64,000 bases of DNA, taken from assembly GCF_016862455.1 (NCBI RefSeq), contig NZ_BOMZ01000074.1, positions 1-64,000 of the forward strand. Reading direction: 5' to 3'. A program made the position numbers and the translations under genes. The DNA is from Actinoplanes utahensis (lineage in GTDB: Bacteria > Actinomycetota > Actinomycetes > Mycobacteriales > Micromonosporaceae). Positions 25,340-34,558 of the stretch are shown here, piece by piece. Each line of letters opens with the position of its first letter. Position 1 is the first letter of the stretch. The notes under the pieces were generated by a model that was not told the DNA's origin, did not search any database, and saw only the letters and a list, made by a program, of their open reading frames with translations.

Positions 25340-25356
25340 GTCTGGGGATGGCGCCG

Positions 25357-27186
25357 TCAGGGGGTGCCGGGGGTGGAGCCGAAGGCCTGGAAGAACCGGT
25401 CGCGGAAGGAGTCCATCGGCCAGACCGGGGTGGTGGCGGTGGGTTTGAGGCCGTCGGCCCAGTTCCACGAGTCGATCCGGTCGAGGACGGCCGGGTCCTT
25501 GGCGACGATGGTGATGGGCACGTCGTGGCTGGCGTTGTCGCCGGTGACGACGCTGGCCGGCTGGTGGTCGCCGAGGAAGACCAGGACCAGGTCGTCGTCG
25601 CCGTACTCGCGTACCCAGTCGATCAGGGTGGTGAGGGTGTATCGGATGGATTTGCCGTACTCGGTGCGGACCTTGTCGGCGCTGGTCCAGATGTCGGCCT
25701 TCTTCGTGCCGGCGGCGGCCATGCCGCGGTAGATCGAGCCGTCGCCGACCTTGTCCCAGTCCATGAAGGTGGGGATCGGCGCCCACGGGGTGTGGCTGGA
25801 GATCAGCGGCATCTCGACCATGAGCGGCCGGCGGTCCTTCTTGCCGTATTCGAGTTCGGTGAACTTCTTCAGCGTGTACTGGTCGGGCATCTGCGCCCAG
25901 CTGAACTTGGGGCCCTGGTAGCCGAGGTTGCGGGAGTCCCAGATCCGGTTGTACCCGTAGAAGGCGCCTTCCGGCCAGGCCCGGGTGGCGCCCGGCATGA
26001 CGCTGACGGTGTCCCACTCGGCGTCCCGGAAGGCGCTGGTGAGGGTGAGCCGGTCGCTGGCGGTGAGGCTGCGGTACCGGTACTGGTTGTTGATCCACAG
26101 TCCGGACAGGAGGGTGGAGTGGGCCAGCCAGCTGTTGCCGCCGAACGTCGGCGAGGTGAGCCAGCCGGATTTGGCGCTGAAGCCGGCGGCCTTGAGTTTG
26201 GCGTCGCCGTCGGCCAGGACCGCGGCGGTGCCGGGGGCGAGTTCCGGCGCCTCGAGGGCGTTGCGGCCGTAACTCTCCACGAACGTGAGGATGACGTCCT
26301 TGCCCTGAAGGCCGCTGACGAGCTGCCGGCGGGGGGTGTTCTGGTAGGCGTCGACCTTCACCTCGTCGGCGAACCGGGCCTTGTTGACGATGCCCCGGCC
26401 GGCCTGCCGGGCCCGGTCGTAGGCGTAGGTGACCGAGGTGCGGGCGGCGACCGGGACGGTGGGGACGACCTGGACGCCGAGCGCCAGGGTGAGCATCCAG
26501 GCCGTGGCGACACCGGCGGCGGTGAACATCGACCGGCGGCGGTTCCGGGCCAGCATGTCGGACATGCGCCGGACCGCCCAGGCCATCAGGGCCATCACGG
26601 CGAGCCCGCCGAGGACCAGCCCGGCGGCGGCCGCGTAGGCGCCGGCCTGGCCGTAGGAGTCGCGGATGTAGCTGTACGTGTCGTCGAACAGTTCCCAGTC
26701 GAGGACGATGTCGAAGGGCCGGGCCAGGGTCTTGAACCAGCCCATGTCGAGGCTCTTCTGGATCAGCAGCCAGCCGAGGCCGGCGCCGAGGACGGTGCCG
26801 AGCACGACGCGGGGGCGGCGCGGCAGCAGGGCCATCACCAGGATGCCGGCCGCGAACTCGATCGGGATGCGGGCGAAGCTGCCGAGGGTGAGCCGGCGCA
26901 GCACGTTCGGCCAGAGCAGGGCGACGTAGACCAGGACGCAGGCCAGGGCGGTCAGGCTGTACGAGGTCCACCGGGAGCGCGCGATCCGGCGTACCAGGCC
27001 AGGGGTTCGTTCTTCTTCGGTTCCGGCCGTGTCAGCCGTCTCGGGGGTGTCGGCGGTGACCGGCTCGGAGACCTCGGCCTCGGGGGGTGTCTTGTCCTCC
27101 GGCGGCGAGGACGGGTCCTGCGGCTGGTCGGCGAGGTCTGTCGGCTGCACGTCATGGGGAACGTTGGGCGGGCCGGGATGGTTCAT
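25357..27186 (-). CDS. membrane sulfatase / LTA-synthase-like hydrolase
   Basis: A 609-residue protein. An acidic Pro-rich cytoplasmic tail (1-65) precedes about five membrane helices (75-260) and an extracellular alkaline-phosphatase-superfamily domain (about 300-600). Metal and nucleophile regions are visible: DVILTFVESYGRN, GGNSWLAHSTLLSGL and LVLVFLGDHQPASVV. The nucleophile region has Ser/Thr and no CxPxR, so it is not a client of the formylglycine enzyme at 2578. Related enzymes transfer or cleave phospho-groups on envelope polymers. Stand-alone gene. Confidence 0.85.
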   Translation of the reverse strand: MNHPGPPNVPHDVQPTDLADQPQDPSSPPEDKTPPEAEVSEPVTADTPETADTAGTEEERTPGLVRRIARSRWTSYSLTALACVLVYVALLWPNVLRRLTLGSFARIPIEFAAGILVMALLPRRPRVVLGTVLGAGLGWLLIQKSLDMGWFKTLARPFDIVLDWELFDDTYSYIRDSYGQAGAYAAAAGLVLGGLAVMALMAWAVRRMSDMLARNRRRSMFTAAGVATAWMLTLALGVQVVPTVPVAARTSVTYAYDRARQAGRGIVNKARFADEVKVDAYQNTPRRQLVSGLQGKDVILTFVESYGRNALEAPELAPGTAAVLADGDAKLKAAGFSAKSGWLTSPTFGGNSWLAHSTLLSGLWINNQYRYRSLTASDRLTLTSAFRDAEWDTVSVMPGATRAWPEGAFYGYNRIWDSRNLGYQGPKFSWAQMPDQYTLKKFTELEYGKKDRRPLMVEMPLISSHTPWAPIPTFMDWDKVGDGSIYRGMAAAGTKKADIWTSADKVRTEYGKSIRYTLTTLIDWVREYGDDDLVLVFLGDHQPASVVTGDNASHDVPITIVAKDPAVLDRIDSWNWADGLKPTATTPVWPMDSFRDRFFQAFGSTPGTP

Positions 27187-27233
27187 CGGGCGGGCCCGGA
27201 AAGTGGGTGTCGGAAGTCATAGCCTCTTGCCAA

Positions 27234-27256
27234 TTTCCTATCGGAACTATAGGAAA
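27234..27256. promoter_or_regulatory. TTTCCTAT-N7-ATAGGAAA operator
   Basis: A perfect 8-bp inverted repeat with a 7-bp spacer lies 22 bp before the lipoprotein gene start. The same core (CCTAT-N7-ATAGG) recurs at 61710-61730 before the sulfite-oxidase-like gene, so a shared regulator is likely. Confidence 0.65.
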
Positions 27257-27277
27257 GGTGGAGAGGAGGAACCATTC

Positions 27278-28909
27278 ATGCGCCGTACCCGTCCCGCCGC
27301 CGCCGTCCTGGCTCTCGCTCTCGCCCTCACCGCCGCCTGTTCGTCCGGTACCACGGGAGCTGCCGATGCCGGTCAGCCGGTCAGCGGCGGGTCGCTGACC
27401 TGGGCGATCGAGACCGAGCCGATCACCTTCAACCCGCATCAGTACGCCCAGGCCAAGGCCCGGCTGCTGGTGTGGAACTCGTTCGAGGCCCTGCTCACCC
27501 ACGACGCCCAGGGTGGTTACGTGCCCTGGCTGGCCACCGGTTACGAGGTCTCACCCGATGGGAAGACCTACACGTTCAAGCTGCGTACGGACGTCACGTT
27601 CAGTGACGGCACGAAGTTCGACGCCGCGGCCGTGAAGGCGAACGTCGACCAGTTCCAGGTCGAGGGCTACAACCCCCAGGTGCTGGCCGTGCAGCTGCGC
27701 AACCTGGCGTCCGTCGAGGTCGCCGACGCGTCCACGGTCGTCTTCAAACTGACGCAGCCGGACGTGCTTCTGCTGGACTTCCTGTCGTCGCCGCAGGGCG
27801 CGCAGGTGTCGCCGAAGTCGCTGAAGGAGGCCCGGAACCTCAAAGCGGGCGGGCCCGAGCTGGCCGGAACCGGGCCGTTCATCCTGGACCGGTACACCGC
27901 CGGGCAGGAGGTGCACTTCACCAGGAACCCCGCCTACAACTGGGCGCCGGCCACCGCGGGGCACTCCGGGCCCGCCTACCTGGACGAGGTCACCTACCGG
28001 TTCCTGAAGGAGTCGTCGGTGCGCGTCGGCGCGCTCACCTCCGGCCAGGTGCAGGTGATCGAGGGCGTGCCGGCCACCGACGAGGCGCTGATCACCGCGA
28101 ACAAGCAGCTCACCCTCGGCCGGGGGCTGAACTCCGGGTCGGCGTTCTCCTACTACTTCAACACCGCGCACGCGCCGTTCGACGACATCAGGGTGCGGCG
28201 GGCGTTCCGGGAGGCGGTCGACGTGGACGCGGTGCTCACCGGCGTCTACCGGGGCAGCGCCACCCGGGCGTGGAGCGTGATCGGGCCGACCAGCCCGTTC
28301 TACGACAAGACCCTGGAGAAGACGTACGGCGGCGACGCCGCCGAGGCCAACAGGCTCCTCGACGAGGCGGGCTGGTCGGCGCGGGACGCCGAGGGCTTCC
28401 GGACCAAGGACGGCAAACGCCTGACGGTACGCCTGGTGCAGTCCGCCCCGTTCATCCGCGACCGCCGCGACGTCCTCGCCCAGGCCGTGCAGGCGCAGGT
28501 CAAGCAGAGCGCCGGCATCGACCTCACCGTGACCGTCGCCGACCAGGGCACCGCCGCCAAGGCCCTCGCCGACGGCGCGTACGAGGTGTTCGAGAACTCC
28601 CGCGCCGACACCGATGCCGGCGCCGCCCTCAGCCTGCTGCTGACCTCCACCGGGTCGATCAACCGGACCGGGTTCAAGGACGCCGGGCTGGACCGGCTCC
28701 TCCAGGACGGCCAGGCCTCCACCGATCAGGCGAAGCGGCTCGCCGCGTACCAGCAGGTGCAGAAGCTCGTCATCACCGACCAGGCGCTCATCCTGCCGCT
28801 GTACGCCCCGGCCGACCAGATCGCCTTCGGCAACACCGTCGGCGGGGTGGGCTTCGAGCCGACCGCCGGGGTGCCGGGCAGCGCGTACAACGTCTGGCTC
28901 AGCAAGTGA
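27278..28909 (+). CDS. ABC importer lipoprotein, family 5 (oligopeptide/nickel type) binding protein
   Basis: A 543-residue solute-binding lipoprotein. The signal peptide ends in the lipobox LTAAC with Cys21. The SBP_bac_5 pattern follows (GGSLTWAIETEPITFNPHQY, then YTFKLRTDVTFSDGTKFDA). Strong GAGGAGGA precedes ATG 27278. It is the first gene of a seven-gene operon ending in three LLM monooxygenases. Importers of this type next to such enzymes often carry organosulfur compounds, although peptides or glutathione are also possible. Confidence 0.92.
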   Translation: MRRTRPAAAVLALALALTAACSSGTTGAADAGQPVSGGSLTWAIETEPITFNPHQYAQAKARLLVWNSFEALLTHDAQGGYVPWLATGYEVSPDGKTYTFKLRTDVTFSDGTKFDAAAVKANVDQFQVEGYNPQVLAVQLRNLASVEVADASTVVFKLTQPDVLLLDFLSSPQGAQVSPKSLKEARNLKAGGPELAGTGPFILDRYTAGQEVHFTRNPAYNWAPATAGHSGPAYLDEVTYRFLKESSVRVGALTSGQVQVIEGVPATDEALITANKQLTLGRGLNSGSAFSYYFNTAHAPFDDIRVRRAFREAVDVDAVLTGVYRGSATRAWSVIGPTSPFYDKTLEKTYGGDAAEANRLLDEAGWSARDAEGFRTKDGKRLTVRLVQSAPFIRDRRDVLAQAVQAQVKQSAGIDLTVTVADQGTAAKALADGAYEVFENSRADTDAGAALSLLLTSTGSINRTGFKDAGLDRLLQDGQASTDQAKRLAAYQQVQKLVITDQALILPLYAPADQIAFGNTVGGVGFEPTAGVPGSAYNVWLSK

Positions 28910-29820
28910 TCAGGGCGGTCACGCGGCGCGTCGTCACCGGTGTGGCGGTGCTGTGGGCGGCGGCCACGGCGGCGTACCTCGCGCTGCTGGCCGCCCCCGG
29001 CGACATCGTCGACTCGATCATCGGCGACGGCGCCGACACCCCGCAGATCCGCGCCGAGATCATCTCGGAATGGAACCTGGACCGGCCCGCCGTCGTGCAG
29101 TACCTCGACTACCTGTGGCGGGCCGCCCAGGGCGACCTGGGCCGCTCCTACCTGCTGCACCGGCCGGTCCACGACGTGATCGGCGGCCAGATCCTGCCGA
29201 CGCTGAAGCTCGCCGCCGCGGCCGCCGTGTTCGGGGTGCTGCTGGCCCTGATCCTGGCCGTCACCACCCGGCACCGGTGGGTGCGCCGGGCCAGCTCGAC
29301 CGCCGAGTTGTTCCTCGTCTCCACCCCGCCGTTCCTGATCGGGATCGTGCTGCTCAGCGTGTTCTCGTTCCGCTTCGGGATCTTCCCGGTCTCCGGCGAC
29401 CGCGGCGGGGCGGCGCTGGTGCTGCCGGCGATCACCCTCGGGCTGCCGATCGCCGGAGTGCTCGCCCAGGTGCTGCGCGACGGCCTGGACCGGGCCCTGG
29501 ACGAGCCGTTCGCGGTCACCGCACGAGCCCGTGGCCTGCGGGAACGAGCGGTCCTGATCCGGCACGCGCTGCGGCACGCGCTGATGCCGGCGGTCACCAT
29601 GCTCGGCTGGCTCTCCGGTGTCCTGCTCGGCGGCGTGGTGATCATCGAACAGGTCTTCGGCCGGCCCGGGCTGGGCCAGGTCACCCTCCAGGCGGTCGGT
29701 AACGGCGACATGCCGGTGGTGCTCGCCGTGGTCGTCCTCGCGGCCGTCGTCTTCGTCGTGATCAGCACCCTGGCCGATCTCGCCTACCTGCTCATCGACC
29801 CGCGTCTGCGAAGGAGCTGA
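28906..29820 (+). CDS. ABC importer permease, DppB/GsiC type
   Basis: A 304-residue permease with six membrane helices. It carries LMPAVTMLGWLSGVLLGGVV and the EQVFGRPGLGQ segment diagnostic of DppB-type subunits. GTG 28906 overlaps the preceding stop as GTGA, so translation is coupled. It pairs with the next permease to form the channel. Confidence 0.93.
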   Translation: MIRAVTRRVVTGVAVLWAAATAAYLALLAAPGDIVDSIIGDGADTPQIRAEIISEWNLDRPAVVQYLDYLWRAAQGDLGRSYLLHRPVHDVIGGQILPTLKLAAAAAVFGVLLALILAVTTRHRWVRRASSTAELFLVSTPPFLIGIVLLSVFSFRFGIFPVSGDRGGAALVLPAITLGLPIAGVLAQVLRDGLDRALDEPFAVTARARGLRERAVLIRHALRHALMPAVTMLGWLSGVLLGGVVIIEQVFGRPGLGQVTLQAVGNGDMPVVLAVVVLAAVVFVVISTLADLAYLLIDPRLRRS

Positions 29821-29826
29821 GCGACC

Positions 29827-30675
29827 GTGACCCTCGCCCTGCCCCGGCCGGTGGCCCGCCGGCTGATCCTGCGACCGCCCCGGCCCGGCATCGCCGCCGC
29901 CGCCGTCGTCCTCGCCCTGACCCTGACCGCGGTGGTGTGGCCGTCGCTGTTCGCCGGCGACCCGCTCGCCGCGGACCCGCTGCACGTCCTCGAAGGACCG
30001 TCGGCGCAACACTGGTTCGGCACCGACCAGCTCGGCCGGGACGTGTTCGACCGGGTCGTGCACGGGGCCCGGCACTCTCTGAGCATCGGGGTGGCCGCCA
30101 CCGTCATCGCGGTCGGCGCGGGCATCCTGCTCGGGCTGTGCGCCGGGCTCACCCACAAGTACGCCGACGAGGTGATCAGCCGCGGCTTCGACGCGCTCGC
30201 CGCGTTCCCGCTGGTGCTCCTCGCGCTGCTGTTCATCGCGATCGCCGGGACCGGCACCACCAGCCTGATCGTGGCGATCGGCGTCGCCACCCTGCCGCAC
30301 TACGCCCGGGTGGTACGGGCACAGACCCTGATCGTGCGGCAGGCGCCGTACGTCACCCACGCCGTCGCGTTCGGTGCGTCCCGGGGCCGGCTGGTGCTGC
30401 GGCACGTGCTGCCGAACGTGCTCGGCCCGATCCCGGTCCTGGCGATGATCGGGCTCGGTGAGGCGATCCTCGTCGCGGCCGGCCTCAGCTTCCTCGGCCT
30501 CGGGCCGCAACCGCCGTCCCCGGAATGGGGCGCGATGCTCTCCGAGAGCCGCGGCTACCTGCACATCGCCTGGTGGGCGTCGGTGCTGCCGGGAGCAGCC
30601 GTCACGGCCACCGTCATCTCTCTCACCGTGATCGGCCGGCATCTGCAGAGCCGATTCGAAGGGCGGCACCAGTGA
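29827..30675 (+). CDS. ABC importer permease, DppC/GsiD type
   Basis: A 282-residue partner permease. It has the N-terminal periplasmic landmark HWFGTDQLGRDVFDRVVHGA, the EAA-like loop, and SFLGLGPQPPSPEWGAML. It begins six bases after the first permease. Its stop overlaps a GTG that opens the first of two micro-ORFs before the ATPase gene. Confidence 0.93.
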   Translation: MTLALPRPVARRLILRPPRPGIAAAAVVLALTLTAVVWPSLFAGDPLAADPLHVLEGPSAQHWFGTDQLGRDVFDRVVHGARHSLSIGVAATVIAVGAGILLGLCAGLTHKYADEVISRGFDALAAFPLVLLALLFIAIAGTGTTSLIVAIGVATLPHYARVVRAQTLIVRQAPYVTHAVAFGASRGRLVLRHVLPNVLGPIPVLAMIGLGEAILVAAGLSFLGLGPQPPSPEWGAMLSESRGYLHIAWWASVLPGAAVTATVISLTVIGRHLQSRFEGRHQ

Positions 30676-30783
30676 TCGAGTGCACCGCAGCGGAGCAAGG
30701 GCCGCGAGAGCGCTGGAGGTTGGCACAGTGATCGAGTGCACCGCAGCGGAGCAAGGGCCGCGAGAGCGCTGGGAGATGGCACA
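30670..30783 (+). repeat. 56-bp tandem duplication between permease and ATPase genes
   Basis: Units 30670-30725 and 30726-30781 are nearly identical and each begins CAGTGATCGAG. The ATPase gene itself starts with the same CAGTGATCGAG at 30782, so the junction sequence has been repeated. Each unit provides a GTG that overlaps the stop of the frame before it. Confidence 0.95.
30672..30731 (+). CDS. micro-ORF 1 (19 codons) in the duplicated junction
   Basis: GTG 30672 overlaps the permease stop (GTGA). The frame reads MIECTAAEQGPRERW and stops at TGA 30729-30731, which overlaps the next GTG. It may only serve to hand ribosomes on to the ATPase gene; no evidence that the peptide is stable. Confidence 0.35.
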   Translation: MIECTAAEQGPRERWRLAQ

Positions 30784-30787
30784 GTGA
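30728..30787 (+). CDS. micro-ORF 2 (19 codons) in the duplicated junction
   Basis: Almost the same peptide as micro-ORF 1. Its TGA at 30785-30787 overlaps the ATPase start GTG 30784, so the chain permease, micro-ORF 1, micro-ORF 2, ATPase consists entirely of GTGA overlaps. Confidence 0.35.
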   Translation: MIECTAAEQGPRERWEMAQ

Positions 30788-32316
30788 TCGAGGTCGACAA
30801 CCTGCGGGTGACCTTCGCTCTCGGGAAGAAGCGGGTGGAGGCCGTCCGCGGGGTCAGCTTCGAGATTCGCGAGGGTGAGTGCGTCGCCCTCGTCGGGGAG
30901 AGCGGATCGGGCAAGAGCGTCACCGCCCGCAGCCTGGTCGGACTGGCCGGTCCGGGCGCCGGCGTCGAGACCGACACGTTCACCGTCGCGGGCCGCGACG
31001 TGCGCGGGTTCGCCGCCCGGGACTGGCGGCGACTGCGCGGCCGGTTCGCCGGGCTCATCCTGCAGGACGCGCTGGTCTCCCTCGACCCGCTGCGTACCGT
31101 CGGCGCCGAGATCGGCGAGGTGCTGCGGGTGCACGACATCGGCGACCGGCGGGACCGGCCGCACCGCGTCCAGCGGCTGCTCACCGACGTGCACGTGCCG
31201 GAACCGGAACGCCGGGCCCGGCAGTACCCGCACCAGCTCTCCGGCGGGCTGCGGCAGCGGGCGCTGATCGCCTCCGCCATCGCCGGCGGGCCGCGGCTGC
31301 TGATCGCCGACGAGCCGACCACCGCCCTCGACGCGACGGTGCAGGCGCAGATCCTGCGACTGCTCGCCGAACGCCACGAGGCCGGTGAGACGCTGCTGCT
31401 GATCAGCCACGACCTGGCGGTGGTGTCCCGGCTCGCCGACCGGGTGCTGGTGATGAAGGACGGGCGGATCGCCGAGGCCGGCAGCACCCGCACCATCCTG
31501 ACCGGGGCGGGTCACCCGTACACCAGGGAACTGGTCGCGGCCGCGAGCGGGCGACGGCGCGCCACCACCGTCGAACCCGGCGACGTCGTCGCCGAGGCCA
31601 CCGCGCTGCGCAAGGTGTACGGCGACCGCACCGTCGTGAAGGATTTCGGTCTCACGATCCGGCGGGGGGAGATCGTGGGGCTGGTCGGTGAGTCCGGTTC
31701 CGGCAAGACCACCGTCGCGCAGCTGCTGTTCGGCCTGGCCGAGGCCACCTCCGGGCACGTCCGGTTCGAGGGCCGCGACTTCAGCGGCGTCCCGGAACGC
31801 GCCCGTCGCCCGATCCGCCGCCGGCTCCAGCTGATCGCCCAGGATCCGCTGTCGGCGTTCGACCCGCGCTGGACGGTGCGCCGCATCCTCGGCGAGGCCC
31901 TCGGCGCGGGCGAGTCGCCGGAGCCGATCCTGGAACGCGTCGGTCTCGGCGCCGACGTGCTCGACCGCTATCCGCGGCAGCTGTCCGGCGGGCAGCGGCA
32001 GCGCGTCGCCGTGGCCCGGGCCATCGCGCCGCGCCCCAGCCTGATCATCTGCGACGAGCCGGTCTCCGCCCTCGACGTGTCGGTGCAGGCCCAGGTCCTG
32101 GACCTGCTCGCCCAGATCCGCGAGGACGACGGCACCGCTCTGCTGTTCATCTCCCACGACCTCGGCGTGATCCGCGACATCGCGGACCGGGTCCTGGTCA
32201 TGCACGACGGCCGGGTGGTGGAGCAGGGCCCGGTTCAGGCCGTCTTCGACCATGCCGGGCACGAGTACACCCGGGCACTGCTCGCCGCGGTGCCCACATT
32301 GGAGGTTGCCCCATGA
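30784..32316 (+). CDS. fused two-domain ABC importer ATPase (DppD-DppF type)
   Basis: A 510-residue protein with two complete ATPase domains. Domain 1 (about 1-250) has Walker A GESGSGKS, signature LSGGLRQRAL and ADEPTTALD. Domain 2 (about 270-505) has GESGSGKT, LSGGQRQRVA and CDEPVSALD. It energises the permease pair upstream. GTG 30784 is preceded by a duplicated junction with GGGAGA. The stop overlaps the next start (ATGA). Confidence 0.94.
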   Translation: MIEVDNLRVTFALGKKRVEAVRGVSFEIREGECVALVGESGSGKSVTARSLVGLAGPGAGVETDTFTVAGRDVRGFAARDWRRLRGRFAGLILQDALVSLDPLRTVGAEIGEVLRVHDIGDRRDRPHRVQRLLTDVHVPEPERRARQYPHQLSGGLRQRALIASAIAGGPRLLIADEPTTALDATVQAQILRLLAERHEAGETLLLISHDLAVVSRLADRVLVMKDGRIAEAGSTRTILTGAGHPYTRELVAAASGRRRATTVEPGDVVAEATALRKVYGDRTVVKDFGLTIRRGEIVGLVGESGSGKTTVAQLLFGLAEATSGHVRFEGRDFSGVPERARRPIRRRLQLIAQDPLSAFDPRWTVRRILGEALGAGESPEPILERVGLGADVLDRYPRQLSGGQRQRVAVARAIAPRPSLIICDEPVSALDVSVQAQVLDLLAQIREDDGTALLFISHDLGVIRDIADRVLVMHDGRVVEQGPVQAVFDHAGHEYTRALLAAVPTLEVAP

Positions 32317-33266
32317 CACTGCACCTGGCGGTCGCCCTCGCGGGCGACTCGTTCGCCGCGGACCACTGGATCGATCAGGTCGGACAGGCCGACGAGGCGG
32401 GACTCGACTTCGTCACGTTCGACGACACGTTCGGGCGGCACGGGCCGGACGCGGTGCTGCTGGCGTCCCGGCTCGCCCCGCTGACCCGGCACGTCGGCCT
32501 GGTCCCGGTGGCCACCACCACCCACACCGAGCCGTTCCACCTGTCCACCGCCCTGGCCACCCTCGACCACGTCAGCCGGGGCCGGGCCGGCTGGCAGGTG
32601 CGGGTGTCGCACGATCCGGCCGAGGCGGCGCTGCTGGGCCGCCGCGGTCCCCTCGAGATCGGGGAAACGCTCGCCGAGGCGTCCGACGCCGTCGAGGTGG
32701 TGCGGCGGCTCTGGGACAGCTGGGAGGACGACGCGATCATCAAGGACGTGGCCACCGGCCGGTTCATCGACCGGGAGAAACTGCACTACATCGACTTCGC
32801 CGGGGCGTACTTCTCGGTCAAGGGCCCGTCGATCGTGCCGCGGCCGCCGCAGGGCCAGCCGGTGGTGGCGGCGCTGGCGCACGGCCCGGACATCTGGGAG
32901 CGGCTCGACGCCGACGTCTTCTTCGTGACCCCCGCCGACGCCGACCACGCCGCCAAGCTCGTGCGGCGCATCGCGCCGGAGAAGAAGGTCTTCGCGGACC
33001 TCACGGTGGGCGGCCACGCTCCGGGTGACGCCGCGACCTTCAACGGTACGGCCACCCAGCTCGCCGACCTGATCCAGAACTGGTGGGCCGTCTCCGGCAT
33101 CGACGGTTTCCGCCTGCGGGTGACCGACGTCGCCCAGGTCACCGACGAACTCGTCCCCGAACTGCGCCGCCGCGGCCTCTTCCAGCCGTCGGCGAAGACG
33201 ACGCTGCGCGAACGGCTGAGCCTGCCCGTCGCCGTCAACCGCTACCAGGAGGCGACCCGTGCCTAA
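32313..33266 (+). CDS. LLM-class flavin monooxygenase
   Basis: A 317-residue luciferase-like enzyme (HLAVALAGDSFAADHWI start, DFVTFDDTFGRH, TLDHVSRGRAGWQVRVS). ATGA overlap with the ATPase gene shows that it belongs to the import operon. Together with the next two genes it probably oxidises the imported compound, using reduced FMN from elsewhere. Substrate not determinable. Confidence 0.85.
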   Translation: MTLHLAVALAGDSFAADHWIDQVGQADEAGLDFVTFDDTFGRHGPDAVLLASRLAPLTRHVGLVPVATTTHTEPFHLSTALATLDHVSRGRAGWQVRVSHDPAEAALLGRRGPLEIGETLAEASDAVEVVRRLWDSWEDDAIIKDVATGRFIDREKLHYIDFAGAYFSVKGPSIVPRPPQGQPVVAALAHGPDIWERLDADVFFVTPADADHAAKLVRRIAPEKKVFADLTVGGHAPGDAATFNGTATQLADLIQNWWAVSGIDGFRLRVTDVAQVTDELVPELRRRGLFQPSAKTTLRERLSLPVAVNRYQEATRA

Positions 33267-34533
33267 GCAGATCATCCTCGCCGCGCACTTCCCCGGCGTG
33301 AACAACACGACCGTCTGGAGCGACCCGCGCGCCGGCAGCCAGATCGACTTCGACTCCTTCGAATACCTGGCCCGGACCGCCGAACGCGGGAAGTTCGACT
33401 TCTTCTTCCTCGCCGAGGGGCTGCGGCTGCGCGAGCAGCGCGGCCTCATCCACGACCTGGACGTGGTCGGCCGGCCCGACACGCTCACCGTGCTCAGCGC
33501 CCTCGCCGCCGTCACCACCCACCTCGGGCTGGCCGGCACCCTCAACGCCACCTACCACGAGCCGTACGAGCTGGCCCGTCAGCTCGCCACCCTCGACCAC
33601 CTGTCCGGCGGCCGGGCCGCGTGGAACGTGGTCACCTCGCCGGGGGCCTTCTTCGGCGAGAACTTCCGCCGCGGCGGCTTCCTCGACCATGCGGACCGCT
33701 ACGTCCGCGCCGGGGAGTTCATCGAGACGGCCCGGGCACTGTGGGACTCCGACGGCGGCGAGTTCGCGATCCGCAACAGCCAGTTCGACATCAAGGGCCG
33801 GTTCGGGGTGCCGCGCAGCCCGCAGGGCCATCCGGTGATCCTGCAGGCCGGCGACTCCGACGGCGGCCGGGAGCTGGCGGCCCGGCACTCCGACGCGATC
33901 TTCTCCCGGCACCACCAGCTGGAGGACGCCCGGCTGTTCTACCGCGACGTCAAGGACCGGCTCGCCGGGTACGGCCGTACCGAGGACAGCCTGAAGATCA
34001 TCCCCGGGGTGTCCTATGTGCTCGGCGACAGCGACGCCGACGCGCAGGAGAAGGCGCACCACATCCGGCGCCAGCAGGTCAGCCCGCAGACCGCGATCCT
34101 GCTGCTGGAACAGCTGTGGAACACCGACCTGTCCGGCTACGACGCCGAGGGCCCGCTGCCGGACATCGATCCGGTGCTCGACGAGGACGACACGATCATC
34201 AAGGGCCGGGCCGGCATGTACCCGGACCGGCTGAAGACGGCGCGGGAATGGCGGGCCCGGGCCGAGGCCAAGAACCTGTCGATCCGGGACCTGATCATCG
34301 AGGTGACCGGGCGGCAGAACTTCATCGGCACCCCGGCACGGGTCGCCGAGCAACTGAACGAGTACGTGCAGACCGACGCCTGCGACGGCTTCATCCTGGT
34401 CTCGCACCTGACCCCGGCCGGACTCGACGACTTCGTGGACCAGGTGGTCCCGCTGCTGCAGGAACGCGGCGTGTTCCGGACCGAGTATTCCGAAACCACC
34501 CTGCGCGGCAACCTGGGCCTGGGGCCGGCATGA
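33259..34533 (+). CDS. NtaA/SnaA/DszA-family FMN-dependent monooxygenase
   Basis: A 424-residue protein of the large luciferase-like subgroup that includes nitrilotriacetate, dibenzothiophene-sulfone and S-alkylcysteine monooxygenases. Family segments are ILAAHFPGVNNTTVW, RGKFDFFFLAEGLRLRE, LDHLSGGRAAWNVVTS and GHPVILQAGDSDGGRELAAR. GTG 33259 overlaps the previous gene by 8 bp and has AGGAGG upstream. In Bacillus CmoJ-type salvage, such an enzyme cleaves S-alkyl-N-acetylcysteine; the acetyltransferase and amino-acid importer at 40.6-44 kb would fit that. Confidence 0.9.
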   Translation: MPKQIILAAHFPGVNNTTVWSDPRAGSQIDFDSFEYLARTAERGKFDFFFLAEGLRLREQRGLIHDLDVVGRPDTLTVLSALAAVTTHLGLAGTLNATYHEPYELARQLATLDHLSGGRAAWNVVTSPGAFFGENFRRGGFLDHADRYVRAGEFIETARALWDSDGGEFAIRNSQFDIKGRFGVPRSPQGHPVILQAGDSDGGRELAARHSDAIFSRHHQLEDARLFYRDVKDRLAGYGRTEDSLKIIPGVSYVLGDSDADAQEKAHHIRRQQVSPQTAILLLEQLWNTDLSGYDAEGPLPDIDPVLDEDDTIIKGRAGMYPDRLKTAREWRARAEAKNLSIRDLIIEVTGRQNFIGTPARVAEQLNEYVQTDACDGFILVSHLTPAGLDDFVDQVVPLLQERGVFRTEYSETTLRGNLGLGPA

Positions 34534-34558
34534 CGTTCCCACTGAAAGGGCGGTAGCC

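Noticed and set aside
25357..27186. Formylglycine-dependent sulfatase
   Set aside because: No CxPxR or SxPxR motif is visible; the nucleophile region is of the Ser/Thr LTA-synthase type.
28726..32319. A 1,197-codon open frame on the minus strand
   Set aside because: It is the antisense shadow of the ABC importer genes, which have clear family motifs on the plus strand.
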